A program made the position numbers and the translations under genes. The notes beneath the pieces were generated by a model that was given only the letters and a program-made list of their open reading frames with translations, did no database searches and was not told the DNA's origin. Shown one piece after another: positions 38,101-53,298 of a DNA stretch of 64,000 bases. Source of the stretch: Rhyacichthys aspro (taxonomy: Eukaryota > Chordata > Actinopteri > Gobiiformes > Rhyacichthyidae). Every line of letters begins with the position of its first letter. Positions within the stretch are counted from its first letter, which is position 1. The DNA is taken from positions 8,225,906 to 8,289,905 of the forward strand of contig CM072160.1 in NCBI GenBank assembly GCA_036850595.1, given 5' to 3'.

Positions 38101-41100
38101 GAACTGTAAAGAGAGGAGAGTAGGGAGAAAAAGCGATAAGCTGCTTTACTCCTCCGAGTTTTGCTAGTTGTGCTTTTCCTTTATAAAGCGTCTTTCCGTT
38201 TTTCTTACGTGGGTACTGCCATCATGTGATGTGAAATTTGTGCCTATGCCTTCCCACAGAGGCTTTAGACTGTTAAAGTATAAAAGTGTCAAGAATTGTA
38301 GCTGAAAAAAGGCACAGAAAAAAGCCTCATTCACAACAGTTTATGCTAAGTGGTTGCCCGTTTTTGTTGTGCAGACCAAAAGGTCAGCCAACTCAGCTGA
38401 TTTAAAGGCTAGCAGGCCATCATTTTTTCCTCACAAGCATCTAAAAAAGCATCCAGAATTTGTTTTTGTGGGTTGTGGCCTATTAGTATGCACAGCATCC
38501 AGCACTCTACAATATACTGTAGATATGTAAGTGATGCAGCTACTAATCATCTGCTTGTATGAAATCTCTCTCTTTTACACAAAAGTGCTATGATTAGCCA
38601 TTCACAGGACAGAGTTTTCCCTTGGACAACTATATACTGGACATTTATGTTGAAATCTTCATCTAAAACACCAGCCAGCTGAACAATATACTGTTCAGAC
38701 ACAGGGTTGATTGCATCTACTGAATTGTTCTTTGCAGATTTCATGTCTGTCTGTATCTGTACATGCTGTATACATGGACAGACAGTCCTGTCCTCCCTCT
38801 GTGAGCCATAAAGGTGAGGCACCACTCTTTCTGTTGACTGTCTGTTGGCATTTCTCTGTGTGTATCCTCTATGATGGTTCTGCAATAATACAGGACCCAC
38901 TATTTTACTTTCTTTGTGTCACTGACTATGGCACAGGGCCTCTACAAATGTGCTGCTTGACCTACAAATGCAGACTTCATGGTGTTCTATGATGTTACAA
39001 TCCATGACAGTGAGGGGCACATGCTTCTTTGTGCGAGTGTTGCTTGGGGTGCAAGGGACATAAAAAGAGATACATGAAATTTGTAGGTGACAAGTGTCAC
39101 TGACATTTTCCATGCACCCAATGGAAAGATAGGGACAACATTAGTGATCTAGCTTTTATGGCCCTTCAAATCTCTGACATAAGAGGTGCAATTTTATCAA
39201 GGATTTGTTGAATTATACAGTATGAAACAATACATTCAACTGTTACCAACTACACTTTTAAAGTAATATTAATGTTGAGTTGTGTTGTTTTGTTTTGACA
39301 AGATACTGTACATGCTCAGGAGATGGTAACATTATTCAGCCAGGAAGTTTCCATAACAATTATGAGGCTATATATTGTAAAGAGTTGGACAAAATGTATT
39401 TTCTGGTAAAAAATATAACATAGTGTCACTTTAAGTTTTAGGACAAGAGCTGTAAGAGTACATCTACTACTCTTGACTGTTGTCAGGTGATGCAGTCTAT
39501 TCTTATTAGTCATTTTGTTGAGCCTTGTTGTCATGTCTAATGTTAATCTAATGTTAAAAGCCCATTGCATTGTTGCCACATGTATGAAAATAAATAAATT
39601 TCACTCAAACTGTACATGTGGCATGGTTCCTTATATTTGGTATAATGACACTAGGGCACAAAGCACTGCCAAGTATCTGTTCCTTGTCAATAAAAGTGTT
39701 CAGACATGTGAGTACTTGACTCATCAGGTTGTGTTTACTGTAAATCCAGACAAATGGTTGGAGACGAGTTATGTTGGGATCTTTCATGCTGTGTATGATT
39801 GCCTTGTTATTGTTATACACATGAAAAAAAAACTGCATTCGAGGCAAAAATGTCTCCTCTCTTAACTCAAGACACTTGAATAATTACATGACATGGGATT
39901 TTTTGAGCAGGGAAAATGTACTTATATAACACAGTTTTTAAAATCCAGTCGACTTTTTTGGTGCGAGCTGAAGCTTTTTGTACCTGTCAACCTGCTCTCA
40001 CTATGGTATTGGCCACCCACGTTACCAAGAGGTCAAGTCTCTCATTCTCCATTTCTCTGTCTGCTGCAATACTGAATATTAACTATAGAAACTAAAAATG
40101 TAATAAATGCAGCCAGAAGTGGGTGGTTTCATAACGCTTCACAATATTTCCTGTTGAAATCATATTCATAGCTGAACGCTTTAAGTGGGGTAAAAGAGGT
40201 ACATTACAATACTGTCACTGTCTATTTTGTACACAGGTTTTAGTCGGTTTATTTTGGGCATCATTGGTTGCCTTGTATATTTAATTCATATTTTATGCTT
40301 TACTATTGGGCAGGAATTTTGTGGACCTTTTTGTCTTACATTGCTGTAACCACAACATCTTTATTTTCTGTTTTCTGTCTCAGTTCTGCAACATTTTTGC
40401 AGAGAACAAGAGTACTTGAAGCTCTTTTTAGCTATCCAGGACTGGCTCGAGAATGTTTCAAGCCTTCTTCTCCCTGAGCTCATAAATGACAGAGATAGAT
40501 GATGCTGTCATTAGAAGCAGTGGAGCTCATACGACCCTGATTTCTTTTCTGAACATAACCCTTTTTAGACTGCTCTGCCCTATTAAATCCTATGATAATC
40601 CATTTTATATAAAAACTACTGAGGCATTTTGTAGCTCTAGTGTATGCAGATCGTAATGTAGAGTGAAACATGCTATAAGACTAAAGGTTTGCATAGAGTG
40701 ATCCTTTGGTGCCTTCCAAAAATTGTACAAGAAGAGACTGTATCTGTATTTATTTCATTCTGTTGAGATGGGACAAAAGTGCTACAGTAAGCAGAGGATG
40801 GACAGGGCCTTGATTAGCTGGCCCTGTGGCAATGAAAAGGGCCTCAGTAATAGATGGCCGCTGTGCGTTTGTCCTTGTAACTGTTGAGGAAACAGAGAAG
40901 CAGGGAAGAAGAGTCTTGTTGAGAAGAACTAAATTAAATCTAAAAGCTAAAGCTTGCATGGCTTTACATCTCACTGTCCCCAGCAAACCTGAGGGCCCCA
41001 CTAAGTTAATTGGATCTAAAGGATCTTTAATGTAATTCAGTGGAGTGTGCCCTGTGTGACTGTGGCTACAGGCAGGAAACAACCGTATCATGTCTTTGTA

Positions 41101-43110
41101 CAGTACTCTTTGAATTCATTGCTCAGATATTTCCTGGTCTCTGTTTTAATAAATATCAGAAGTCAGTCAAGCCTTTTTTGTTCTTGTTGAGTGTATAGCA
41201 AAGGGATTGATAATGTAATATGTTCCTAAAACTTCATTAAGAATGATTTAAAGCACATGTTTTCAGGTGAAAAAAGATGATAAAAATAGAAACTCTACAT
41301 TTTTGACAGAAGTTTAATGAGGAGTTCTTCGTGAAGCCTACCTAACTAGACTTTGGTGGTGACAGTAGGTTCTGTAAGACAGTGTTTGGTGGAGGATTAA
41401 AAATAAGAGGAGGGAAATAGATGATGGACCTTTGGGCTTTTGGAGTGTTTATGCTTTGAGATGCTTTTACAGTTTGGAACTAAAAAGAAAAGTGGCCTTG
41501 GGTATTGTACTAAAGTCAGATACAGACTACAGAAAGACCACTGAAAGCACTTTGCCAAGTTCAAAGCAACTATTAAAAGAAGAAAACATGCTTCCCAGAT
41601 TCAAATTAATATTAAACAGTGCAAAGCAACCACTACACACAGTATACTACCAGTGTCTGAGGTGGATAGAAATTGCTCTTTCATTCTCTACACAGTAAAA
41701 AAGAGCTGCAGAGTCATTCATGGCAGTGTTAGTGCACAGTGATGGTCCAGGACAGTTTGGTATTCTGCTCCTATTACCCACATTTGCAGCGTCCCCAGTC
41801 TTAATAAGATTTTTAATACCTATTTAACCTCACTCCGTCAGCCCTAGCTGGTTTTTTTGACAAACATCTGAAAAGCTCCTCCCATTTTGACGTGTTTGTA
41901 CGTGTGTGTATTGGCCTTTGATGAGTGATCCAGGGATACAGAGGACGGGAGAAGCATCTGGAGAGCACCTCTCCCAAAGTCCCCTTCCTCGTTAATTAGT
42001 GTGGCCTGGACATAAGAAGACATACACAAAGAATAATGCCACCTACGAGAGACAACTGTCTGTGAGGTGAACTGTCTTCCTCTCGTATTTCAAGACGTCC
42101 ACAGTAACCTTTTAATCCTTTTCTGCAGAAAGAAAATAACTCTTCTCCTATCGCAAGTATTCAAGCTTCAGAAGACAAAGCTGCCCCTAGTCCAAAACCA
42201 TTAAGCCATTTCAAGGATATGCTTTATCTGCCATCACATTGCTCTTTCGCTGTATTAATTTGAGATTTTTTTTCCAATTGATTACCACCAAGGCAAAACT
42301 AGGTCTTGTACCAAGTTGCATAAGTGGCCTACAATTCCTTGGAGGCATCATGTGACAGATCCAACCCTAAAGCTAAAGGAAAGCACATGTTCACCCTATA
42401 TTATGCATTAATGTATATGGCATAGCTTGAAATCGTATATCCACTAATCCCGGTAGGCATGAGAATATAAAAGGCATTGTCAGTTGTAATGTATGGTTTG
42501 CTCATGCTGAACTGTAGCTATCTTTACAATGCAGATATGAATAAAAAGAGTGTAAACATGCATCCAGGTCTATAGTCATTAAGAAGGACTGCCTCGAGTA
42601 ATGTCCTTGTTGGCCTGCGCTATTTACATCAAAAAGCCTGCTTCCTTTTTTCCGTGCTCATTGATTTCATACAGCAGCTCTATGCGCGGCACTTGGCTGC
42701 AGCCTCAGGTGTCTGGCAGTCTGTGTTATAGCAGGGTTTGTAGGTTTTTCACAGCTTTTTGGCAACCGTGCCGGTGTCAATGCTTGAAAAAGAAAAGATA
42801 TATAGAGCAAACAGAGATCAGTGAGACATTTCATCTTTAACTCTGAAGTCTGGCAGGTTTAAACACTGGAAGGGTTTTAAGTGAGAATGAATTACAGTTT
42901 TGCATTTTGACAGAGAAGAATGTAAATACTGAGAGCACTTTTAATGACCGTCAACAATTTTGTCTCAAATACATGAAATATTGAAAGAAATAATACAGTT
43001 TTCAGAACAAATTAAACGTGATCTAATTAGTTTGGATAATTTCACCAACACCACTGGATGAAATGGAGTCCAAGTGCCTCAGTGCCTTTTCAGTTAAAGT
43101 ATGTAACACA

Positions 43111-43250
43111 TAAAGTGGAGCAACCCTGGGGTCAAATCCCTGCTTAGGCCAATTTGTTCCATGTCACCCCCCTCTCTCTCTGTCTGCATGTTTCCTCCCA
43201 GCCTACTGTCTCTCTGTCTAATAAAGACTGAAAAATGCATCCAAAAACCT
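43111..43250 (+). repeat. Decayed teleost tRNA-derived SINE (3' part)
   Basis: A B-box-like stretch GGGTCAAATCCCT (43130-43141 area) is followed by a CATGTCACCCCCCTCTCTCT block and a C/T-rich body. It ends with a TCTAATAAAGACTGAAAAATG tail shortened by decay. This order (internal polymerase III B box, CTCTCT-rich middle, AATAAAG tail) is typical of short interspersed elements common in fish genomes. The 5' A-box part is not recognisable. Family name not assigned. Confidence 0.6.
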
Positions 43251-46200
43251 CACCTTAAAATAAAATGAAAGTATTAAAAAGAAGTAAAAGAAGCCATGAA
43301 TGACATAGCCTAATTTATAACTTTATGTTAGCGATATCATAAGAGATTATGTGAAAATGTGCCTATAGCAACAGTAAAAGTTGTGAATGTTGCTAATTTA
43401 CACTTAAATAATTTCCTAAACAGAGTTGTTACAGCTCTTTCTGCATCATTATCTTTTGCATTGAGCTTGAGCTCTACTGAGTAAATCCATCTGGAGGTAG
43501 TCAACTATGACTCCTGGACAGGTTTAGTGCTGATGCACAGATTCAAATGTTTCCTTTTTGGGTTTGAGCTCAAAATAAGCTGCCTGCCTTCAATCTGTCT
43601 CTGGTTGATTGACAGTGGTCAGAGAGAGTGCAAATGAAACTGGGAGAATGAGTGAGTTACAGTTTGGACTGATAGAAAAGACTTAAATTTACCAATCACT
43701 AAAATGAGATGGTGGAAAGTAATGGGTTATTATCAGGCGCCCTGCAGTGTTGCATGGCTAAAGACGTCCCTTAACCTCAGATCAGCTCACTATATGAAAA
43801 CACTAGCTAATAAAAACCCAGCCTGAGGGAGACATTACAATCAGAGAGTGCTGCATCAAAGGGCTGCTGCCATCTGTGGCTGATTTACAGAACAGGAATT
43901 GGAAGACCACTATCAAAAAAAAACCCCCAAAAAACAAAACAGAGATATGCTTCCCATTTCTTTGGCCATTTGACTTTTACAATGGTAAAAGAAGAAGAAG
44001 AAAAAAATGTGTCAGTCTGAGAAGTGGAAGAGCTGAAGCACTGCAGGTCCAGATAATAATGCCCTGCAATATTTACTAAGGATGGTATATTGGAAACAAG
44101 TGCTGTCCATTACTCAAACAATAAGACAGATGCAATTAAGGAAATAACACCACAGTTTGGTCAATAATGATCAATAAATACTTTAATAAATACTCACTTT
44201 TTGATCTTATAACCAAACACAGTTTTTTTTCTCAGCTTCGCAGTTCATGTGCTGTCTCAGTCTAGGGAGCAGAGTGTGCTGTTGGAGAATATCCTTCATG
44301 GTGGTGGAAGAAGACAATTATCTGATACTCCTGTGGAGGAAAGGATCAGTCTAGTCTCTTACCATAATTTTCATGTTTGTGATACGTAATAGGGAGACAT
44401 TTAAAATATAGTAAAGAAACCAGTCCTGAAAGGCCACATTACAAAATGTAGAGTCTAAGGAAGGAACAAAATATCCCTTTTTTTTTATATTAAACTCAAG
44501 AATGTAAAGTGACAGCTTGGAGCAAAGGTCAAACACATGCTCAAGTCACGTGGCTGACAGGGTCTTCACATCTACCCAGACGGCACATGTTAGATTAGGC
44601 CAGAGATATACAGCCTATTTGAGAATGTTTGCATAACACCATCTTTCACATCCTGCCTGGGTTTGAAGTGTCTGAAATAAGCTAAATATGCATTAGTAAC
44701 CACTGTCTTGGGCTTTTTATTACACAAGTCTTTAAACAGGAAATGATGAAATAGTGCAGAGTTAAAGGTATTGTGATGTTGGGGGTCATCTGACAGAAAA
44801 TTACAAAAAGTTAAATGTTTTGAAGAAAGATTTAGTTTAAGGTAAATGTGTAATAATTACAAACATAATTTTAAAGTGGCATTGTTGCTACTTAGCAATA
44901 AATATTATTTTCTAATATATTTATTATTGTTAATGACCAACAGCATTAACCAGGTTTTGTACACTGTGCAATATCTGTGCTGTGCCTTGTGGATGAGTAT
45001 GAATAATTGAATGCACAAGAACAAGCATACTTCCCAGTATAAAAGTATAAAACAATGAACTATAAAAGGAGAATATTAAATGTAAAGCATATTTCATTTC
45101 AACTTTATTCCAGACTTGTTGATAAAAAGCAGACCATACAAAATGAGAAAGACAGAATAATACACAGTGGTTGAATAGACATTTTAAAAAGGCAGCTGTA
45201 CCATTGTCTCCACAACTTAGACTGGCAGCAGATTGGGCTAAACTCGATATTTGTCAAACTCAACATAATTATATTTTCAGATTCATTTTCTGACAGATAA
45301 CAGACAAATGTATACAGAAGGAGCCCTTATACAGATTGTAAAGTGTTAGTTTTGGCAGTCACAAACATTTCACTTGCACTGGCCTATCTAGGTCTCCTCC
45401 TCAATAACACCAGAGGGCACTTTGATACAGAATGGTTCATTAAATCTTAGTGAAAGAAGCAGTGTATTTCTAATTTAGGAGAGCTTGTCTCATAGGAGGC
45501 CCTCCTGGGCATTATTGTTGTTAATACCCTGAATACTAGGAGGCCATCCAATCCTAATTAAAGAGGTAATACAGCTGAGTCCTCATATAAATACATGCAA
45601 AACCCCCAATGCACAAAAAGTCATGCTGAGACTTGGCTGTTTGTGTAGGCTTTTTCCTGTTTGGGACAAGCACAAATAGAGAAGGCCATTGGCCCGTCAT
45701 CTTGGTTGTCATTATGCACAACATGTTATTAAAAGACTGCTGCAAAATGTCCACTGGTTTATATTCCCTATATCCCATTTTCCATAATACCAATTCTCTT
45801 GTTTAGAGTCTGAAAGCTGTAAAATAGTTTTTTATCACAATTTCTTTAAGCTCCAGAGGGCTCACTAAATATTATTCATCATGTCCTGAGTGCCATCACT
45901 GGATTGCTGTCCTGGGACTTGAGCTTGATTACGTGGTGTGGAGTGTGCAGACAGGACACATGAGGGATGATGTTTCACTATGCAACAAATGTAAAAGCTC
46001 ACACCCGCACGACTGTATGGCCCACATATCCATGGTTTGCTGAGTTATAAGGAAGTGACCCTGGCTTTTGTAGAGAACCATTTAAATACAATTAATTTAT
46101 TCCAACTAAAACTTGATTTTAGTTTTAGGAATTTCTGAGGGCCAAGTGCTTCTTTACACATGAGTTTTGTGTCTTTAAAATGGTGTAAGCTCAACATTAT

Positions 46201-46850
46201 TTTAAATCATAAAATGTGTGAATATAGTAATATCACATCCCATTTAACTATTAATTTGGTCTGTGATCTCTACTGTGAGTACTTGCTCTCAGTAACCAAT
46301 AAGCTTTAGATTGATCAAACTCACACAGGATAAGATATGTGTTAAGTGGTTATTATGAGAAATGTCTGTTTAATAGTTCCCTTTAACATTTCTCATTTTT
46401 AAGCTTTTTATGATGCTTTCAGATAATCAGAGGTTTAAAGGCTTAACACTGAAAATAACCTATTGATTTCAGAAGTATCAAGAGCTCCTCTTAATTAAAA
46501 CCAGTCAACAGCCGTTCTGCTCTTTCTTTAAGTCACTCCTCACCGTGACAATTTTGTTCTAGATATAAAGAATCACTTGTTTGAACTTTTTTCTTGCCTC
46601 AATAGAAGCTACTTCTTTCTTCTGGAAAACCGCTCCGAAAATAAGGTTAAATATTTTTAGATTAAACAAAAAACTGCTCCTAATGGGGACGCTCACTTGC
46701 AGTGTGAATAAGGAAGACAAAACCATTACACTAAGTAAATCCTTTTCAAATTAAACTCAATATTTCCTCAATAAACTAAATTGTTTAAAGTATCCCTGTA
46801 GAATGTATGGTCAGTTCAATGTGTCATTACGTGTTGGATATTGGTTCTAC

Positions 46851-46882
46851 TTTTTTTTTTTTTTTTTTTAATAATAATAATG
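46851..46882. repeat. Poly(T) run with adjacent AAT units
   Basis: About 19 T residues followed by four AAT units. It may be the tail of a minus-strand retroposed element, but no body was recognised next to it. Confidence 0.7.
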
Positions 46883-49800
46883 ACTTGCAATGTATAGAGA
46901 AAAAAATGTTTTGGAAAGACAGACCTTCTACTCTTCTACCCTGAATAAATCCTCAAGATATCCAGACACTGCCAGGATCTTGTAGAGAATTTATTGCACA
47001 CTGGGTCAGCACATTTAAACAGTGAACATTTTGTCACTGAAAATGCAAAGTTTGACCTCTCCCTGTGATAAGTGTGAAACCTCTTAAATCATATCCATTT
47101 TATTATCTATAAACTAACATATAAAACCTCTGTTCTTTACACACATGTACCTCATGCTATTTACTGTAATCAACTAGAGCTCATAATAGATTGAGAAGCT
47201 GAGAACATGGGGTTTAGGGTGAAGATTATGGACTTGGCAGAGTGAGTAGGAAGGCTGTCAGATATGCCTTCCAATAGCTAGGTGCTCATTAGCATACTGC
47301 ATTTGTCTAAATATAGTTCTAATCCCATGCTGAAGGGCAAACAAACAAAACATGGGGGGGCATATTACTGAATCATAACCCTTCGAAAAAATTACATCAC
47401 GACCAACAGAACACAGCTATCAACACAATCAAGATAAAACACATCAAATCCCTGCCTCCAATGCATGACATGCAGTTTACGACCCTTTTGGAAACGTTTA
47501 CTATGCTGGTTGAGACAGCGCACGCAGAAAATGACTGCAGGCTGCAGCCATGTCAGGGGAATCTGTTAAAAGGTCACAGGCAAAACACTAGCTTGGCTGG
47601 AAGGAAGACATGCAGTGACAAGGAGGCACGTGTTGGAGACGCAGAGGGCTTGTGGGACTTCGAGTGTCTTCAAGTCTCATGGATCTAGATGTACTCCTAA
47701 GCCATATGAACCTAGGTGAAAGTATATTTCGCTTTTGACTTCACACTACGGCCAGACACAGTGCAAACCATGGCCAGACTAATGCTGTTCAATTAAAATA
47801 ACTCACTGGAGAACCAAAATTAAACAAAAACTGAACTAATCAAGGTTACACTGCTGTTTTCCACAACCAACCAATCAAAAGACATAAGCAGGTAGTGAAC
47901 AGGTGTACAACATCTGTATGTATCTGTATTTGTTGAAGTGATTATTTACCCAAAAAGTCATTAGTCATGCACATGTAGGTGAAAACCAAAGTTGTCTCCT
48001 GTTACTTTTGTGTAGGAGGAGAGAGAATTTTATCATCATTGCTTAATCTTGCACAGTTGAAGCAATGATGTCCGGACATTGTAATTACTGAGTATCTTTT
48101 CATTTTTAATGTCTTTATCCAGCAACATGACTGGAATTGTTACCTTTCTTCTGGGTGGCAGACAGTTTAAATATTGGCATAAAGCAACAGAGGTCATGTG
48201 GAGGTTCAAAACCTTGTTTGAACAAAGGGCCTTGTGGTAACTGAGCTCCCAGACAAAGCAAAGCCTGCATTTGCAGCCAATGTGCAGAACTATTGATTTA
48301 TCTCTATTATTGATGTGGGATCTTTCACATCTCACACATTCCTCGTGCTTTCTCCTACACATTTAAAGGTTCTCAAGTGAGCTTAGATCCACTCTCACTT
48401 TAAAGTCCGGCATCAGCCTCTGTTTGCCTTACTGTTGGTATAGTATGAACAAAATAGTTTTAGGCTATAATTAGCAGCACTGTAAAACATTTGTGCTATT
48501 GGGGGTTATGTAACATGTTCTCGATGTAGGGGTTACCAGATAGTCATTGATTTTAGTCCTCAGTTTCCTCTTCGGAAGAAAACACAGGCATAAACTGAAA
48601 AACAAAAAATCTTAAGATCCTGGTTCATGTTTTACTTAACATAAAACTGAATGAGGACGATCTGGTTTTCCCACATTACTTTTTAAAAAATCTTAGTATT
48701 TCTATTGACCTCTGCTCTCTCTTTGATAAAAGCGGCAAAGTCATGTCTGCTGAACCATTTGTTACACAAAATAGACACAAGCCACCTTCTACACTGCCCC
48801 GATCTCCCAACCTACTCACAAATATTCTGACATTTAATGTGTGCTGCATTGCACGGTGCAGTGATGATGAGTCAGTGAGCACCTCAAGTCAATGTGCATC
48901 ACAAACTCCTCTCTCATAGAGAAGCTCTACATTCAGATCATGTTTCACAGCAGTATAGAAATGCACCGCCTGATATGACACAAGAAGGTCAGTGCTAATT
49001 AATCTAACCCTACACTCCACTGCTTTTTAAAGTTTCAAGAGGGTTGTGGTGTGACAGAAGGGTCTTACAACTGCACATTTTATCTGACATTAATTGTAAT
49101 ATATTATTTATAGCCATTATAGGAATATTTTTTATTTCACCCGAGGACAGTGATTATACAACTCAGGTCTCTGAATACTGTTGAGTTCTCAGTGTAGCCT
49201 TGGTGTGCTGTAAGTCACAACAGGCTCAGCCAGCATCAGTCCGGAGCTATAGAAATTGTAATCAAAGGCTGCCATCGTCCTCACACATCAAAGCACAGAC
49301 CTCTGTCTCCTGGCTCGGAAAGAGCAAAGGAAACTCTTTCTATAAAAATGTGTTTGTGGTTGTTTATTCCTGCCCAAACTCTGGAGTAAGATCCTTCTTC
49401 AGCAGACTGACAGGAACAGAAAAATCCCTCTAAATGTGTTTATCCTGTCCAAGCCTGGAGGATGCTGTAGCTTTTCCCATTTGGATGCATACTGCTACAG
49501 ATGGCTCATACAGGGGAAGGACAGGTTTCTGATTCTTTCTGCTATTTTTTTATAACCAACATGCTTTACACTTACAACATGGGATGTGTGACAGACATTA
49601 TTATTGTGAATTCAGTGATGGATTATTTCCAGCAAAAGGGCAATAAGTAGGACTACAACAAAAGATGTGTTATTTGTTCTCAATTTTGCTACACAATAAA
49701 TGTAAGCATTACACATTACATTCTCTTAAGCAAAATTGGAGGTGTACATCTAATTCTATGAGTAGATGACACTGTGATTAGACCAGTTTCCTATGAGGTA

Positions 49801-52800
49801 ACCTTTCCATATGTATTGCAGCTAAGTTGCAATATAGTGTTATATGTTTGTAGAAGTGCAGAACCACTTATACTCATAATTACATGTAATTATATTTAGG
49901 CAGTTTTCCACATTAAGAATGATTATGTGTATTCTTGTACCTTACACCACACATTGTACACTTTAAGTTGCTAGCTTCACCCCAAACAAGTGAGATGGCA
50001 TAAATAAAGTGCAACTGTAGGGAACTACAGAGAGCAGCACATTTACCATGTAAAAAGAGATTTGAATACTTAATAAGACGTAATTGCAGCTGGGAGTCAC
50101 AGATGCTATGGGAGACAATGGGTCTTAGGATTTAGGATTTTCTAGATGGTGGGAAGACATTTGTGGGGGGAAACACATCATAAACATGAAAAAGTGTTAC
50201 CATTGCATAGTAAAAAATAATGTTCTGTAGCTACAATTTTGTCAGTAGCATGCATTATTTAAAAGGAAAGGGAAGATTATTAGCAAGCCTCGCAAAGAGC
50301 AAAAAAGCTGGTTGTAGTTGTGCCATTTATCAGCCCTAGCAAAGCCATTGTTCTTTACACCCTTCTTTTCATAAATACTTTTGCTTTGGCCTTGTCTAAC
50401 TTGGCAAAAGCTTAAACATTTATTTTATGCATTTGTGGGTTTCATTGTGAACATGAGGACTGTTGGCTTGAGGCTGAGATGACTGATTGTGTCTCTCCAG
50501 CCTTTTCACACACACATGCAAACACACAGGAGCCCTGTCATGCACCTGCCTTGGATACCTATTTCAAAGCACCATTCATTGGGTGCATTATATTCATCAT
50601 CGTACATTATTCAGATTTGAATCAAGGACTGTCAGCTTGCTGACGGTCCAGCTTCCAAATTTAATAGTGTGGACAAGAATAGCTGTGACAGCACATTGCT
50701 GTGATCCACTGAATTTCTGTGACCAAATGTAACATCATGTTCTCTTTGGACGCTGACTAAATATGATCACTGCTGTGACTCCTTTCGTGTTTTCACTGTC
50801 ACTGTAGTTAATAGCCTAGGTGGCCTTCTTAATCAGTGAGCCAGCTGTTTCCTGTGATTGTGTCTTCCCATGCATGACCATCTGTGTCTGTGTACACAGT
50901 GTACTCAGGGTCTCACGAATGCAGCAATGACCAGCAGTTTCAAATTAGGTGCAAACATGAATCATTTGACATGGTATTTTTTTGGATCAATGAGGCTACT
51001 GCTGTGGTTTTTAACATATTTAATTAGCTAATTCTGATTCTAAAAAGGCAGTTAATGTTCTTGATGTTATCACTCATATTTGTTTATCCTGCATAAATGA
51101 AACTGCTTTTTGCCTTAAGTATCTGCAAGAAAAGATTTTTCTGCTCTGATAATTCTCTATAGTTAGTTGAATGCATGGATAAGCTAATCTCTACATCTAA
51201 TCAGTCAAGGTAACTTTTATGTAACTTTTTTGTCCCCAGGGATAAGAGAATTTTTGTCCTTTTCCAGCTCAATGCATGTCCCCATCATTAATGTTCAGTC
51301 TTGAACCAAACTAAATTACATGATTCGTGGACAGATTTACTATCACTCATGCATACACACGATATGTAATAGACGTGTGTTGGACATATTATTTTTATTT
51401 CCATGAAACAAAACACAGAAAACAAATGACATTGGCAATGAAAAATACCCCTTTCAGTTTGATAAGCAAGAGGCACACATTAAAATAAATACATCGGGCA
51501 AGCATCTTTTGAAGACCAAACCAAAAACATTACAAAATGTCAAGTGGGAGATTTAAAAGTATCAGGAGGTGTTTTTGCTTATAATATTTGATTATTTTAC
51601 ATGAAGTCATAATATACTGTCGAAATCTCATAGTCTGCATGCCTAAAAATACCCTGTTCCTCTTATTGTATTAAACTTTTTAAGTAATGGGGGTTTGGGG
51701 ATTGATGCATGCAAGTTGAGACATGTTTATCTAAATAAAAGTCAAACAACATATGGGCAATAGTCTCTAAAGTGTCAAAAGTGTGAAAAACAGTTTGATG
51801 AAAATATTAAGTTGTATAAAGTTAAAATCCTTAACTGTATTTTGACAGTGTGTCAGGTACTTGTTTACCACATGAGTTAAACTGACTCATATGGGTCTCT
51901 TCAATACAGCCTGGTACTATCCAAATGAAAAATATCTGTATGCTGAATATCTTTTTGAATAATTTAAATAAACAGCATACACTGAGTTTTAAGTTTAACT
52001 TGAAATATGAATGTGTGATGAATACAAAAATCAAAAACATTTCAAGTAGCTTTTAAGCACAAATATTTAATATAAAATATCAACATCTATGTTTGAATGT
52101 TTTTTTTTAACTTGGGCTGACATGCATCAGCCAGTAGCAGTGGCTCGGTTGGAGGTCAGGGTGGGTCTGTAGGTTGTCTGTAGGTAAAGTGTGCTTTATG
52201 TGCCAAAAACAGGGCAACAGGGAATCAGTGTTTTATTTTGCTGCAGTTAGGGATGAGATAAAGTGAGAGATCTTTTTCAGAGCAGCATACTTAAACTTGA
52301 CCAATTCCCTCTGTTTGTGTAAAGGGACTTTATGTACTATCTTAGGTATAAATTGTTCAGTTTGAAAAAAAAAAAAAGTTTGAAATAACAGTATGCCAAG
52401 TATGTCAATATGCTGTACGAGAACTGTGAGCCCATTATACCACATTATAAATGGATCGGTGAGCTACTACAGTGCTCAGCCCCAGTTGCCCTCTTTCCAG
52501 CATAAGACAAGAAAGAGTGCACCCAAAGCACAGAACTTAGATGCTATACATTTCTAGATAATAGGGTACAACTGTGTGGTTTTGAAAATGTTTGGACAGA
52601 AAACTACATATAACTGCTTTAATGCCCATGTTCAACTTTGAAAACAAGTATCAAAGTGAGGTGCTAACAGGACAAAAACGACAGAGACAAGACAGCACAA
52701 CCATGTGGACAACAGAAATCAAATTATTTGCACTTGCCAATAATATGCTGCCTTTTATAACACTAAAACTTCTAGAAGCTTTATGTCCTTCAAGTTAAGC

Positions 52801-53298
52801 TTGAGTTGATAGAATAATACACATAACAAAAGGAATTGCCCACATTTTTCAACGAAAATATGTGTTTCCATACAGAAGCTGCTGCCAGAATTTAGGCAAA
52901 TTTTGCAATACACTAAAAAGAAGCTGAATTAACACTCCAGTGATAATAAGTTTATAGTACTCATTTATGGCTACCAGTTTCCACTCAAGTTTACAATATA
53001 AAACTTGAAGTGATTATAGCAGTAAGTGGTCATTGCGGTTATAAAAGTCAGTACCTAGAGATATTCTAAGTGTGTGTCAGTGTATGTATACTCATTAAAA
53101 GCAATCTACAGTATTAGACTATAGATTGATGCTCTAGTAGAGGAGTATTGCATGAGTCGGGGGTCGAACAAAGACGTTTCGTGTTTCCAAGCACTGCAGT
53201 GAAACAAGCTGGCCATTGATTACATGAAGCATTATATTGTCTCCTGTCCTTTTGTCCTCCGTGTCCAGTCTTTCCTGGCTTTTTAACTGATGCTGCCA

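Larger units (their letters stand above)
35170..53298. other. 18-kb gene desert between st3gal4 and kcnj5 3' ends
   Basis: AATAAA at 35634-35639 is a likely st3gal4 polyadenylation signal. From there to the kcnj5 stop codon I found no protein similarity and no set of exons that splice together. Open frames are at most about 117 codons and look random. The interval holds a decayed SINE at 43111-43250, a T-run followed by AAT units at 46851-46882, and otherwise unique-looking AT-rich DNA. The part nearest 53.3 kb should include the kcnj5 3' UTR (minus strand). KIRREL3, the next gene after ST3GAL4 in human, is not visible. Confidence 0.6.

Noticed and set aside
38547..39865. Cluster of 80-117 codon open frames in the gene desert
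   Set aside because: They overlap on both strands, show no similarity I recognise, have no paired splice sites and no codon pattern; best taken as chance.
42041..42092. An inverted repeat TACGAGAG ... CTCTCGTA suggesting a hairpin
   Set aside because: Only 8 bp pair perfectly around a long loop; pairing inside is poor and could be chance.
43128..43145. A tRNA gene suggested by the B-box-like sequence
   Set aside because: No A box or cloverleaf at the right distance; the CTCTCT body and AATAAAG tail mark a decayed SINE.
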